Shown: positions 45,755-58,299, counted from the stretch's first letter. The stretch is 64,000 bases of DNA from Dendrobium chrysotoxum (GCA_019925795.1 CM034300.1:73511021-73575020); one strand, 5' to 3'. Notes: a model not told the origin generated them from the sequence alone. Program-made: numbers and translations.

Positions 45755-46830
45755 GTGGTGGTCCGACGGAAGTTCTGGCATTATTTGGTGGTTTGGCGGA
45801 ACTCCAACTTCTATCGGTGGTCCAACAAAAGTTTGGGCCTTAGCTGGTGGTCCGGTGATGGTTTGGTACAACTCCAGCATCAGGCGGTGGTCCATCGAAA
45901 CTCCGATGTTGGGCGGTGGTCCGATGGAAGTTCGACGTCATGCGGTGGTCCTGACGGAGGTTCAGCGTCAGGCGGTGGTCCGGCGGAACTCTGGTGTCGG
46001 CCTGTGGTCCGGCAAAACTTTGGTGTTAGGCGGTGGTTCTGATGGAAGTTCGGTGTCAGGCAGTGGTCCAACGGAAGTCTGGCATCAAGCGGTGGTTATG
46101 ACGGAAGTCTAGCGTTAGGTGGTGGTCCGGCAAAACTCCTATGTCATGTGGTGGTCTAGCATAACTCCGGCGTCAGGCAGTGGTCCGGTAGAGGTCCGAT
46201 GTTTAGCAGTGGTTCGGCAGAAGTCCAACGTCAGGCAGTGGTCCGGCGAAACTCCGGTGTCGCGCTGGTCCAACGGAAGTCCAGCGTCAGGCGGTGGTCC
46301 TGATAAAAGTCCGGTGTCAGGTAGTGGTCTGATGAAAGTCCGGCATCAGGTTGTGGTCCTGACGGAAGTCTAGCGTCATGTGGTGGTCCGACGAAACTCC
46401 TGTGTCAGGTGGTGGTCTAGAAGAACTCCAACATCGGGCGGTGGTCCGGTAGAAGTCTGGCGTTAGACGGTGGTCCTGACAGAAGTTCGGTGTCAGGTAG
46501 TGATTCCATTGAACTCTGACGGCAGAAGTCTGGCGTAAGACGGTGGTCCTGACGGAAGTCTGGTGTCAGGTGGTGGTCTGGCAGAATTTTGGCATCAGGC
46601 GGTGGTCCTGACGAAAGTCCGGCGTCAGGTAGTGGTCCGACGAAACTCCTACGTCAAGTGGTGGTCTGGCCGAACTCCGGCGTTGGGTGATGGTCTGATA
46701 GAACTCTGGTGTCAGACGGTGGTCCTGATGGAAGTCCGGCATCAGGCGGTGGTCCGACGGAACTCCAGCATCTGGTGGTGGCCCGGCAGAACTCCGACGT
46801 CAGGTGGTGGTCCGACAGAAGTCCGGGCGG
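45755..46830. repeat. Minisatellite block 2, units of 29-30 bp
   Basis: About 36 units of the type GGCGGTGGTCCGGCGGAACT plus CCGGCGTCA. Spacing measured at 45912, 45941, 45971 and 46001 is 29-30 bases. The reverse complement resembles the 30-bp unit at 53780-54330, so the arrays are homologous. Confidence 0.85.
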
Positions 46831-47387
46831 TGGTCAAGGAGGAGCGATAAGGCAAGAGCGATCTCCGATCTCTCTCTTGATTCCTTGCTTGGGGTCCCTT
46901 TCCATGAGAAAGAAGGGTTTTATTTATAGATTTTCTAGAGTGGCATGGCCAATAAATAGGAGGAAAATCAAGGAAAAATGGGAAGTGGTTTGGATGGACA
47001 ACCGATGTTGAATCTCCTGATCGTGAACCGTTTGCTAGACATCTGAAGGTCTTAATGATGTCAGAATTTTGTGATCCTGCATTTGTTTTGATTCTTCTCG
47101 TAGAGCCGCTTGATTCGACTATAAGCATGTCATGTCTGGAAACCATTTGGTAATCCAAATTGCTGTTTGAACCTTCCAACAATGCTTCAGGTCCTTAGTT
47201 TAGACCCATTTGGACTCGGATTGAGTCGATTTTGATGTCGTTAGGTTCGTAATTTCGAGACGCTCAGTTTAACTATAAGTTTGCTGAAATCGAAGTTCAG
47301 TTGGTCCCAATTTTAATTTTGAAGTTTCCAACTTGATTTTGCCTCGACATTCATGCCCAATCAAAATAATTTTTTGATGATGTATCA

Positions 47388-48029
47388 ATAAGCAATTCGA
47401 ATTTTGAATTGATGATCTTATTAAATTCTTACATTAAATTGTGAAATAAAGATGAATAATTACAATTAAGATTGTAAAAAGGTTAAAAGTAAAAACTGAT
47501 ACTTAAAACTATTAACTATGTACTCCATATAAAAAAAAGAAAAAAAAAAGAAGAAACTGTGAAAATCATTCTAAAATAAAAGAAAAAGTGAAGATGAGTA
47601 CATTCAAAAATTGGTATCAGTCAAAAACTTAGAATCTAATTGCAATCTTATACTTAAATTTGTAAAGAATAAAATAAAAAAATAATACAAATGATAGTGA
47701 ACTAACGAAAATTTCAATTTGGCTACTAATATATATAATTATTAAACTACATTATTCACTTTAAAATTCAAAAATTAATAATTAAATATATAACCTATGA
47801 ATTTAAATTAAGCAATAATAAGGATGACTAATTAGTATAATTATTAGTATTTTCTTAACTAAAATTATAATCTTATTCATTTTACTTCTAGACCATGATA
47901 TATTATCTTATATTTTAGTAATTTTAAATTGTCAATTTTTACTTTGTTAAATATTTAATCAGAATAATATTATTCTTACTTGATTTGGGACAAGCAAGAG
48001 TTTAAGCTAGATAGAATTTAATAAGTGTG
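47388..48029. other. AT-rich spacer
   Basis: No element ends, coding potential or RNA genes recognised. Confidence 0.5.
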
Positions 48030-49270
48030 AATAATGTATTCTTTTATGTGATATTTTTAGTGAAAATGTGTTATTTTAGTTGTGTTGTATAGGAAAAAAT
48101 ATAAAAAGGCACAAAATTCTAAGTCTCATCTAGCATCGAGCCATCGAACAAATCAACCCTACAGCGCCATCAAAGGCAATGCTGGAGCGCCACAACATTG
48201 ACATTACGATGCCAACTTCTCTGTTAGATAGCAGCATAGTGTCAAAATGGTCAGCTTTGCAGTGTCATGCTCTCTGTCTTCTAGCGCTGTAGAATCACAA
48301 TCTATAAAACCTCGATGCCAAAATTGCCCTTCTAGCACCGTAGCGTTCGAAAGTCAATAACACTGCGGCATAGAAGTTCTAACTTCCCAAGGACACAACC
48401 TGTCGGTGAAACGATGTGGCTGTTCACTAAGTAATTGATCCATGTCAGTAAGCACCGTGATGAAGCCAAAACAATAGCGCAGCAGCGTTAGTTCATTTGC
48501 TGGCACAGCGATGATGAACTTTTAAGTGTTGCAGCGTCAGTTGCCTACTTTGTGTTTTTTTATAAATAGTCATTGTTATATTTGTAAGGGAGTTCAGTCA
48601 CTTGTTTAATTTTAGTATATTTCAGAGTACTTCTCTAAATCTCTCTCAGGGTGACAATTAAAGGAATTTAGGGAAGTATTTGATACAATCATTAGAGTGT
48701 TTAGTCTGTCTATGTTTGAGCAATTCCCTACATTAAGGAAGGAGTGTAGAGGAGATACATTGAACGTTCATGGTGATATCATTCTCTTATATTTTTATTC
48801 TTCTATGATTTCAATAAAAATGAGTTTGCTTATCTTTTCTTTCATAGCTGGCTAATTCCTTAATTTTGGATTGATGATGTAGAGAACATATTAAGTACTA
48901 ATAAAAATTATTGTGCTCTAAAGTTAAAATATATTTTTAATATTATCTCACTCTTTATTTAATGCACATAATGGCCATATGTGTAGTTAAAACCTAGTGT
49001 GATGTATAACTTTGATGAGGGGATGCAAGAACAAACGGAAATATTGAAATAGTATGTTTGCATACCTAGACATAAGATATAAAATATGCTAGATTCTTAA
49101 GGAGATGATATAACTGTAGGACGTCAGCATATATTCTTTTCACCACTACAAGTTTTGCAGAGATTTAGAGATGCATATGCTCTAAATCACATCATAATTA
49201 AGAATTTCATTATGAAAGATATATAATTACATTCATCAATCCAAATTATTTTATTTAAAACATCAATGTC
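48030..49270 (+). repeat. Second Athila-like LTR copy
   Basis: Matches 42219-42700 at both its beginning and its later part, with a 48130-48560 interior rich in AGCGC/GCGCT motifs. It has TTTTTATAAATAGTC at about 48557 as a TATA signal and a leader resembling an LTR R/U5 region. No coding sequence follows, so it is probably a solo LTR or truncated copy. Confidence 0.6.
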
Positions 49271-49520
49271 TCATGCACGGTCTATTTCAAAATGTTTTAT
49301 ACGTATGAGCTGCATATTTGAGCACAAATGTTTAATAATCTAAATACAATGCACTTAAAACTCCTTAATCAAATATCTCTTAAACGTGGCCAGCTGCAAA
49401 GCCGTGTCACTTCAAAACTATATATTATTTAAATTCTAAAGAATCCTCCACGAGAATGTTTCCATTAATAAATATGAGTTAGTACTCTTTTTTATTAATG
49501 AGACAATGGCTGATTACCAT

Positions 49521-52500
49521 CCCTTGCTAGATTACGTCTTTCAAGATCCAAATTAGGAAGAAGGAAGGGTGCTCTCCCTGGGATTGGATCAAAAAGTTAT
49601 GTGGCCTAGATGTTCACATAACAGAGTGATATTCATAACCATGGAAATGTAGCGATGAGTTAACCCTTTAGGCTAAAAGTTTGCAGCAATTGAAGTTTTT
49701 GTTTGATTCTCAACTATTTTTCAAATATTTTTGATAAAATTGAATGGAGTTTCAAAATCTATTTTTTAAAGTTGTGATTTGCACAAATCTAATAGAATGT
49801 ATTTGTTGTGTGTCGAAACATTTGCGGAGGCAGAAAGATACGAATTTAACGTCTTAGTTTTGTATGAAGACTCAATGCACATAGAAATAAGAGAAAAGTG
49901 TAAGAATCATAAGAATATATATGGAAAACCTATGAAGTGGAAAACCCACGAGGCCTTGCTCAGATAAGTGATTGCTCAGATAAGTGATTCTACAATTGTT
50001 TGTTATTGATTGGAAATGATACACCTTCAATTGTAGAATCACTTAATTGAGCAAGGCCTCATGGGTTTTCCACTTCATGGGTTTTCCATATAAATTGTTA
50101 CAATTCTTACATAATTCTTTTATTTTTATATGCGTTGGGTCTTCATACAAAACTAAGACGTTAAACTTGCCATATTTCTACCTCCGCAAATGTTTCGACA
50201 CACAACAAATACATTCTATTAGATTTGTGCAAATCATAACTTTAAAATTAGATTTTGAAACTCCATTCAATTTTATCAAAAATATTTGAAAAATAGTTGA
50301 GAACCAAACAAAAACTCCAATATTTGCGGAGGCAGAAAGATACGAATTTAACGTCTTAGTTTTATATGAAGACCCAATGCACATAGAAATAAGAGAAAAG
50401 TGTAAGAATCATAAGAATATATATGGAAAACCTATGAAGTGGAAAACCCATGAGGCCTTGCTCAGATAAGTGATTCTACAATTGTTTGTTATTGATTGCA
50501 AATGATGCACTTCTTCAAGCGAAGGCATTAATATAGAACATATGATATTGGTTGAAGTTGAAAGAGCTATGTAGCGGAATCCATTATAAATCATAATGAT
50601 AAAGTAGGGAGTCAGAGTTGATGTTGACATCATATATAAGTAATGACGTAGGTTGGCTGGATTAGCGATGGTAAGTAATGAACTCCGTAGGCATTGGTGT
50701 AGCCAGGTGACAATAGTTAGAAGATTATATGTTGGTTAGTGGTCGGAGGATCGTAGTTGATTGATAGTGGTCGGACGACCCTAATGCGATAATGGTGGTT
50801 GGAAGGATCGCAGTCGTGAGGTGATGGAGGTCGGAGGAATGTACTTGGTCGATGACGGTCATACGACCTTTATCGGGCGGCAATGATCCAAAGGATGGTA
50901 GTTCGGTGATGATGGTTTGAGGACTGTAATTGTCGACTAACAGAGATTTGAAGAATCATAGTCGAGCGATAATGATTGACGATCAACGAAGGTTAGAAGA
51001 ACTATAGTCAGATAGTTGGTAGTTGACGGAGGTCGTTTATATGAAAGCTTTATAAATGGTTAAATTTAAATAACATAATGTAGTCTATTGATATTTGTCA
51101 ATGAAACGTGAATATTTTTAAAGATGTGCTACTTTTGACTTTTAAACACTTTGTTAGTCATTGAACGCTTTTGACAGAATAATTGATATTAAAATTTCTT
51201 GAAACAATCAAATTTTAGGCATAATTATATTCATCCATATAGATATATATAATAGTTTAAAAAGTAACACCTAATATTAAATATTTAATGACACCGGACA
51301 AGAAAGGGGGCTCGACGAAGAAACTTCGACGATCCGGTGACTGTAGTTGGACATAACTCCAAGAACTCCTTGGAAAAAAAAACCACCACTTGAATACACT
51401 TCAGGATACATAAATGAAACAAAGCTCAACTCAAATCTTATTAATCATCCCCTATTACAAGTAGCCGCTATATATTCAGCTATTTTAACTTTATTTTCAA
51501 GTATATGAATAATGACCAATTGTATTCGGATCAAAAAAAATTTGATTCATTGGGTTCATCTCGTTAAACTTTTCCGTCTACTCTTCAGATAGTAATAAAA
51601 TAGATTTTAAACATTTTTTAGTCACATATTTGCATCACAGTTCATACTCGATTGTTGGATTTTATAATGGCATGTCATGATACATTTTATATCAGAAATA
51701 AATAATTTTAAATTTTAAAAATAAATTGAACATCAGACAGCATTTTTATTGCTTTTTAAAAAATGGATTAAATACAAAAAATTTTAATTTAAAAATTTAT
51801 ACTAAAATATTGTTTTCAAAAATATTAAAAAAGTCATCACAAATCGACACTACTACTAGATGCTTAGTGGTCCCATAGAGTCAGGAACTGCGATGCCAAG
51901 GCAACAACAAACTCTATTCTAAAAACATAGACATGAGTGCCACAACGCCAATACGACAATGTCACAATGTTGAGAATTTTTTCACTTATCAATTTTTTAA
52001 AAAATTCATACAATCGGCAAGAAACTCGATACATATTTGAATTGAAAATCTTCAAAATAAAATTCATGATCATCAAAACTTTGATTTCAACAAACTTACA
52101 TTCGAACTGAAGCCTTGATGAAACGAATCTACCGATGCTGCAAATGATTCAATCCAATTCCAAATGAGCTCAAATCAAGCTCTTAAGTTATGTTTGGAAA
52201 GTTCGTAATATAAATTGATTGATCGAACAACCTCCAATCATAGCATGCTCATATTCAAGTTGAGCAACTAACGAGACAAATCTAACAAGCACAAGATCAC
52301 TTGATTTGAACATTATTAAGACATTTAAATATTTGATAAACAATCCACAGCCAACAAAATCAATATGGACTGTATGATGGAGTTCCTTGAATTATGGCCA
52401 AATTGATCAAAATGCTCATCTCAAAAAGCTTATAAATAGGGCCTACGAAGGTTCAAGAGTTGAGAGAACTAAATAATTCTCATGTATTTCCCAATTGTGT

Positions 52501-53210
52501 CATAGCCAACGAACATCACCAGCAATTGCTACCACCATCACCAAACTTCTTTCAACATATAACCCTATTGTTAGGTTTTTTAATTATCCGTCTATAGACA
52601 TTAGATTTTTATAATTCCTACAAAGCAACTCCGATAATTATTCTCAATTATAAATAATCTCATCTTCTCCAACTGTAAGGAAGGGAAGATTCTTATACCT
52701 CATAATATATAGTTGTGAGTTCCGAAAATTCATGCCCTAGCCTCCCCTCTTTCGGGGGAGTTTTAACAGATTAAGTTCAAGGGTAAATTTTAAGAAGGAA
52801 TTTGGGTTTGTAGATAAGACACTACCCAGAGATTTCGCCCTCATTTTGCGAGGACTTTAGGATCTGAGTTCTGGTTTCCTATATGCGCAAGCCCCTGTAG
52901 TTAATTATCCCTCCTGATAATGAGAGAGCACTTTCAATTAAGACTATTGGTCAATCAGATACGTAGAAACATGTGTTATCTGACATATAATAACAACATG
53001 GGTTTCGTTTTGGAAATTTGGTATGTAAAATAGAAATTTCACCATCTTGGGATTGTTATAACTGGGCTAAGTCTTGTGATCTTTCCATTTCTTGGATTTT
53101 CCACGTAAAAAAATTCTTATCTTCTACAAAAAATTTTGTGTGTGCTGGATGTTTGTCAATAGATTGGATATTAAACAACAATTCTACCGACGCAATTTTT
53201 TTAGAACTGA
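49521..53210. repeat. Segmental copy B
   Basis: Matches copy A at the window start in the same orientation: 49521-51470 to 1-1475, 51478-51740 to 2015-2265, 51990-52700 to about 4835-5560, and 53050-53210 to about 5565-5720. Copy B lacks the foldback MITE and about 2.5 kb of copy A. It has its own 50.03-50.32 kb inverted segment and about 350 bases at 52700-53050 not present in copy A. No genes. Confidence 0.78.
49693..50480. repeat. Direct-inverted-direct triplication
   Basis: A segment that is single in copy A (about 180-470) is present here at about 49693-50010 in direct orientation, at about 50029-50320 inverted, and again partly at about 50322-50480 in direct orientation. Landmarks are GCAAGGCCTCATGGGTTTTC (inverted) and TTTGCGGAGGCAGAAAGATA (both direct parts). 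A short repeat of GATAAGTGATT lies at the first junction (about 49965-49990). Confidence 0.88.
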
Positions 53211-53217
53211 CACATCC

Positions 53218-54710
53218 TCAAAAAATTATCTTAATCGTGCACGAATCTCGAGGCAAAACCAAGTTGGAAGCTTCCAAAATTAAATTTGGGACGATCCGAA
53301 CTCCAATTTCAGCAAAATTATAGTCGAACTAAGCGTCTCAAAAATACAAACCCAATGACACCAAACTCGACCCAATCCGAGCCCAAATGGGTCCAAATCA
53401 AGTATCTGAAGCGTTGTTGGAAGGTCCAAACCATAATTTGGATTACCAAACGGTCTCCAAATGTGACATGCTTATAATCGAATCGAGCGTCTCGACGAGA
53501 TGAATTTAACGAGTCTAAGATCGCCAAAATTCGATATCTCTAAGACCTTCAAATGCCCAGCCAACGGTCCATGATCAAGGGATTCAATATCGGCCATCCA
53601 TTCAAACCACTCCTGACTACCCTTGATCTTCCACCTATTTATGGGCCATGCCACTCATGAAAATCTATAAATAGAGCCCCCTCTCCTCTTGAAAAAGACA
53701 CTTAATCCTAAGAGAGAAAGAGAGAGCTCTTGCCTCCTTGCTCCTCCTCGACCACGGCCGGAGTTCTGCCGGACCACCGTTTGAGACCGTTGCTCCGCCG
53801 AACCACCACCTGAGGCCCTGCTCTTCGTCGGACCACCACCTAAGGCGCTGCTCTTCGCCGGACCACAACCTTAGGCCATGATCTTCGCTGGACCACCACC
53901 TGAGGCCCTGCTCTTCGCCGGACCACTACTTGAGGCCCTGCACTTCTCCAGGCCACCACCTGAGGCCCTACTCTTCACCGGACCATCACTTGAGGCCCTG
54001 CACTTCGCCGGACCACCACCTGAGGCCCTGCTCTTCACCGGACCACCACCTGAGGCCCTCCTCATCACCGAACCACCACCTGAGGCCCTGCACTTCATCG
54101 GACCACCACCTGAGGCCCTGCTCTTCACCGTACCACCACCTGAGGCCCTGCTCTTCGCTGGACCACCACCTGAGGCCCTGCACTTTGCCGGACCACCACA
54201 TGAGGCCCTACACTTCACCGGACCACCACCTGAGGCCCTGCTCTTCACCGGACCACCACCTGAGACCCTGCACTTCGCTGGACCACCACCTGAGGCCCTG
54301 TACTCCGCCGGACCACCATTTGAAGCCCTACACCAGTTGAGGCCCTACACTCCACCAGATCATCACCTATGTCCTCAACTCTGCCAGATAACTATTTAGG
54401 GCCCAGAATTCTACCAGATTGCCGGGTGACCCCGAACTCCCGCCAGTGCGACATCGGACTTTCGTGGACCCCCAACTTTAACCCCACAGCTGATATTTAT
54501 AATCTGATTGCCCTTGGAGGCGAGTCAGCCCATTGTAACCTACTCAAGTTCTAGTGGAATCATTTCAACTGGGCCAGGCCCCATGGTTTTTCCCTTTTTC
54601 AGGGTTTTCCACATAAAAATCTTGTGTTCTTTGTGTGCGAGCTGGATATCCATGCAACACTAAGACATAGAAAGTAAACTCTATCGCCACGTATATTCTA
54701 GCCCGCAACA
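53218..54710 (+). repeat. 5' LTR of a Tat/Ogre-like gypsy element
   Basis: Starts TGACACATCCTC, ends CCCGCAACA and is followed directly by a primer-binding site. Its TATA signal is CTATAAATAGAGCCCC at about 53665. The 30-bp minisatellite at 53780-54330 lies downstream of that. Homologous to the minus-oriented LTR at 44960-47387. Confidence 0.75.
53780..54330. repeat. 30-bp minisatellite in the LTR
   Basis: About 18 units of exactly 30 bases, of the type GGACCACCACCTGAGGCCCT plus GCTCTTCGCC. Two variants (GCTCTTC and GCACTTC) alternate irregularly. Because 30 is a multiple of three, several frames stay open and would encode ten-residue repeats such as GPPPEALLFA. I regard these as by-products. 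Confidence 0.93.
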
Positions 54711-54730
54711 GTTTGGCACCGTCTGTGGGA
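54711..54730 (+). promoter_or_regulatory. Primer-binding site of the gypsy element
   Basis: GTTTGGCACCGTCTGTGGGA, directly after the LTR, resembles the TTGGCGCCGTCTGTGGGA site of Tat/RIRE2-type plant gypsy elements. Confidence 0.8.
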
Positions 54731-54764
54731 ACCGCTAGTCCCACCATCCTGAAACATCACTATA

Positions 54765-56275
54765 ATGGCCAACAGGTGCAGTAATCGCATTCTGGGAGCC
54801 TCCCGCTCCAATTCACATCAATCTCGGAATCTGTCTCTGAATCAGGGACATCAGGCATCTGCCGCTTTTCATTCCAGTGGCCGAAACCCTACCGAAGAAG
54901 AGACTTCAGTACCATCCCTGGAAGATCGCATTCAGAAGATGGAGGATTCTTAGAAGGAGATCCTTCAACTCCTACGAGAGACCCGACAACCTACACTAGC
55001 ACCCCCTGACGAGGTTCTGCTCCCCCGGGATCCACCACGGGTCGATGATATTCCGCTGGAACACCTCCATGTCGAGTTTCCTCTCCCTCCACCAAGGAGA
55101 CATCCTCCGACACGCCAAGACGATGAACTTGCTGACACCACCAGCTCTACCCATCCTTCGCGCGCAGAGCAGCAACACCGTATTCCTCCGGATGCTCCCG
55201 AAGGCTTAGCCCGGCCACATATTGTCGAGCTCCCCCGCAACGTCCTGAGGCATGAACTGCGAAGGACGGTCCGAGAAGAATTTCCTGGGGGAGGTGTGAG
55301 GCAACCTCTTCGCCTATGAGATTTTCAGGAGTCATCACCTCTGAGTGAGGCCATTCTTCAGCATCCTATCCCGGCAGGATTCAAGCTACCCAGCATCGAT
55401 CCCTATGACTGGACTTCTGACCCGTACGAGTATATCAACCACTACAGAACCATAATGCATATCCAGCGAGCCTTAGATGCACTCCTCTGCCAGGTCTTTC
55501 CTGCCACCCTTAAAGGGCAGGCTCGAACATAGTTTCATTCACTCCCCGCTGGATCCATTCTCATGTTCGTCAAATTGACCAAAGTGTTCATCGAACAGTT
55601 TATTGCCAATCGAAGAATGGTTAAAGACTCCCCCCACCTCTCCGGATCTAACAGAATGAAAATAAATCCCTCAAGGAGTACTTTTAGAGGTTTTCTACTG
55701 AAGCTCGAAAGATTCCTGGAGTAGATTCTGAGTTACTCAGAGGAGTTTTTCTTGGAGGACTCCGTCTAGGCCCTTTTTACTCAGCCCTTATGCGAGACAA
55801 GGTTCCTTCATATGCTGACTTGATCCACCGCGTGGAGGCATAAATATCTGTCGATGAGCCCATCAATGCTCACAAGAAGCAACTCGAGCAGACGACTGGG
55901 AAGCAAAAAAGCACAGCTGGGATGGAAATTCCTTCCTCCCATCGGAAGAAGAACACTAATTTTCCCCCTCGACCCTCACAGCCACGATGACAATCTCACC
56001 CAGAAAAGGAGTATGCGCCACTCAACGCATCCCGGGACAATGTACTAATGGCCATCCAAAATCAGGAAAGTGTTAAGTGGTCACAGCCTTTAAAACCCAA
56101 TGTCGGGAATCAAAGCAATATTGCCACTTCCACCGTAGTCGTGGACATACTACCGAAGCCTGCAGACAGCTCAAAGAAGAAATCGAGAGACTGATCCAGC
56201 AAGGGTATCTCCGATAATGTTTTAAGAATCCACTAGCCCGGGAGGAGGGTGTTCAAGCTGGGGAGCAGAATCAAT
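54765..56275 (+). pseudogene. Gypsy gag, broken
   Basis: Capsid protein gene of a Tat/Ogre-like element. It starts MANRCSNRILGASRSNS. The retrotransposon gag domain follows at about 55350-55850 (IPAGFKLPSIDPYDWTSDPY, then LCQVFPATLKGQA and FIEQFIANRRM). A gag tail at about 56095-56215 reads KQYCHFHRSRGHTTEAC, then LKEEIERLIQQGYLR, as in this clade. Stops lie at about 54952, 55317 and 55530, with a frameshift near 55640. It follows the primer-binding site directly and leads into the protease, in normal order. Confidence 0.82.
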
Positions 56276-56304
56276 AGTAAAAACAACCAGCAAACAATCG
56301 CCAA

Positions 56305-57020
56305 ATGGTGAGCGAAATTGAAACCATTGCTGAGGGACCTTCAATGCCAAGTCAAGTACTGATCGGCGTCACCAAAGAGCCAACACCAAAGAAGTCCCAT
56401 GCTGACCATTCCATTGCTTTCAATGATTCAGACTTGGAGGGGGTGAAGACCCCTCATCAAGACCCACTCGTAATAAGTGCAGGGATCGGCGACCCATGTT
56501 ATAAAGTTAAGAGAATCTGGGTAAACAACGGGAGCTCCGTAGATGTTTTATTTTACTCCACTTTTTTCAGCTGGGGTCTTCCTAGAGAAAAACTTCAGCC
56601 TGCTACAGGACCGCTATACAGATTTGACAATCAGCCCGTACGAGTAGAATGCACAATCAGCCTTCCCGTTGTACTAGGAGAGTTCCTTCGACAAGCCACA
56701 CACTCTATTTAGTTTATTATCGTGAAGTCGGAATCAACATACAATGATATCTTTGGAAGGCCACTACAGCCGATCTTCGGGATTGTTGCCTCAATTCCAC
56801 ACCGTAAGTTAAAATTTCTTACCCCAGCAGGAATTGGCATAGTACAAGGAGATCAGCAAGAAGCACAATCCTGTTATCTTCGACAAGCTCAACCACGCCC
56901 ATCAATTACCTTGAGCATTGAGGACTTTGATCTACGAAATGAAGATATTCCTCAAAAGGCCTCCCCTGTCGAGGATCTTGCCCATATCTCCCTATCTGAT
57001 GAACATCCTCTAAGAACAGT
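56305..57020 (+). pseudogene. Gypsy aspartic protease region, interrupted
   Basis: Retropepsin-type region of the same element: FNDSDLEGVKTPHQDPLVIS, then KRIWVNNGSSVDVLFY, GLPREKL, a stop near 56710, and YNDIFGRPLQPIFGIVAS with GIGIVQGDQQEAQSCYLRQA. The catalytic D(S/T)G has become NNG, which should abolish activity. The coding sequence stops after EHPLRTV at about 57020, where unrelated noncoding DNA begins. The reverse transcriptase, RNase H and integrase expected next are not in the window. Confidence 0.82.
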
Positions 57021-57039
57021 GTGTTGACCTCATTTTTGT

Positions 57040-57720
57040 ATGAGGTTAGTAGGACCAATCAAGACCTTAGGATCTTTCCAATCCTTAGGATCAATCATGA
57101 CTCTTTGATCAATCTGATCCTAGATCAATCCAGTTTCAAATCAATCCTGATCTCAGATCAATCTAATTTCCAGACTATTCTAGATCCTAGGATCTTTATT
57201 AGATTTTAGATCTTAGGATCATTCTAAACCTTGGGATCCTCCTAGAACTTAGATCCTAGGATTCTTCTAGATCCTAAGACTCTTCTAGACCCTGAACCCT
57301 AGGACCTATTCTAGATCCTAGGATTTTGCCAGACTCTAGATTATATGATCTTCTTAAACCCTAGGATTTATTCTAGACCCTAGGATTCTTCTAGAACCAT
57401 TTAAAATCTTAGGATTATTCTAGCCCCTAGGATTCTTCATAGACTATATATCCTAGATCTACCTAGATCCTGAGATTATTCTAGACTCTAGATCCTAGGA
57501 TTCCCAAACCCTGGGATTTTCCTAGAATCCAGACTTTAGGATCTATTCTAGATCCTAAGAACCTTCTAGATTCCAGGCTTTAGGGTTTCCTAGACTCTAG
57601 GAGCTTCCTAGACTTCAGTCCCTAGGATCTACTCTGGACCCTAGGATTTCCCTAGATCAATTTAGGTCTTAGGATTCTCCTAGACCTTAGATCTATCCAG
57701 ACCTCAAATCCATTCAAACT
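57040..57720. repeat. Degenerate CCTAGGATC/TTCTAGA array
   Basis: Dozens of short units such as CTAGATCCTAGGATTCTTCT with irregular length (about 18-35 bases) and partial palindromes (TCCTAGGA). No frame is maintained. Confidence 0.8.
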
Positions 57721-58299
57721 CCAGACCAGTCCAAGCTTTAAATCAATCTATCCAAGACTCAAATCAATCCAGAGTTCAAGTCAATTCAAATCCCTGATCA
57801 ATCCTGACCTTTAAACAACCCAGATTTAGTTGCTCCAGCCTCTGACCTGACTTTAATCCTATCTAATCATCTACAATCACCCAAATGATTTTAAATGATT
57901 TAGATAATTCAAATCCAATCATTCAAACTCAAAATCCAGCTCAAAACCAGAAATCCAGATCAAATTCCAAGGCCAAAAGTCTAAGTCCTGAAAGCCTTTT
58001 CCAGTGAATCTTTGAACATTTCAAAACCTTATCAAATGACCTCTGATTCAAGTTTTATTAGTTCCACACTAATGTGACATGTCTCTAGAGGTAACCCTCC
58101 AAATTTGAGCTCATTCTGAGGTCTTTAACCCCAGAAACTGAATTGAAATCCAAAGGCTGTAAAACCTTCAAATATTTACATTCTATGCCACTGGACCTGC
58201 CACCCAGTGGATTTTGATCCTGGAGCTTTCTACAAAGCTCCAAATCACTTCCAGACCCTTGATTATGACCCGTTAAGCAATAAACTGCATTTTGTTGGA

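Larger units (their letters stand above)
44960..47387 (-). repeat. Gypsy-like LTR, minus orientation, with minisatellites
   Basis: Reverse complement of the same LTR family as 53218-54710. It begins at about 47387 with TGATACATCATC (TGACACATCCTC in the other copy). It then matches block by block (GAGGCAAAATCAAGTTGGAA, TTGTTGGAAGGTTCAAAC, ATGCTTATAGTCGAATC), has a TATA signal near 46920 (TCTATAAATAAAACCC), and ends near 44960-45060 with CTGGGCTAGGTCCTGTGG. No internal coding region adjoins it, so it may be a solo LTR. The middle is expanded by two minisatellite blocks. Confidence 0.75.

Noticed and set aside
45644..46850. Several overlapping open frames on both strands
   Set aside because: All fall inside minisatellite units of an LTR and none resembles a protein family.
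49779..50633. Five short frames on both strands with matching peptides
   Set aside because: They are the same noncoding segment read in direct and inverted copies of the triplication.
53780..54330. Regular 30-bp repeats that could suggest a CRISPR array
   Set aside because: The units are contiguous with no unique spacers, and the genome is plant.
53878..54399. Open frame with ten-residue repeats (PPPEALLF type), 173 residues
   Set aside because: The 30-bp minisatellite has a unit divisible by three, so several frames on both strands stay open at once. It lies within an LTR upstream of the primer-binding site.
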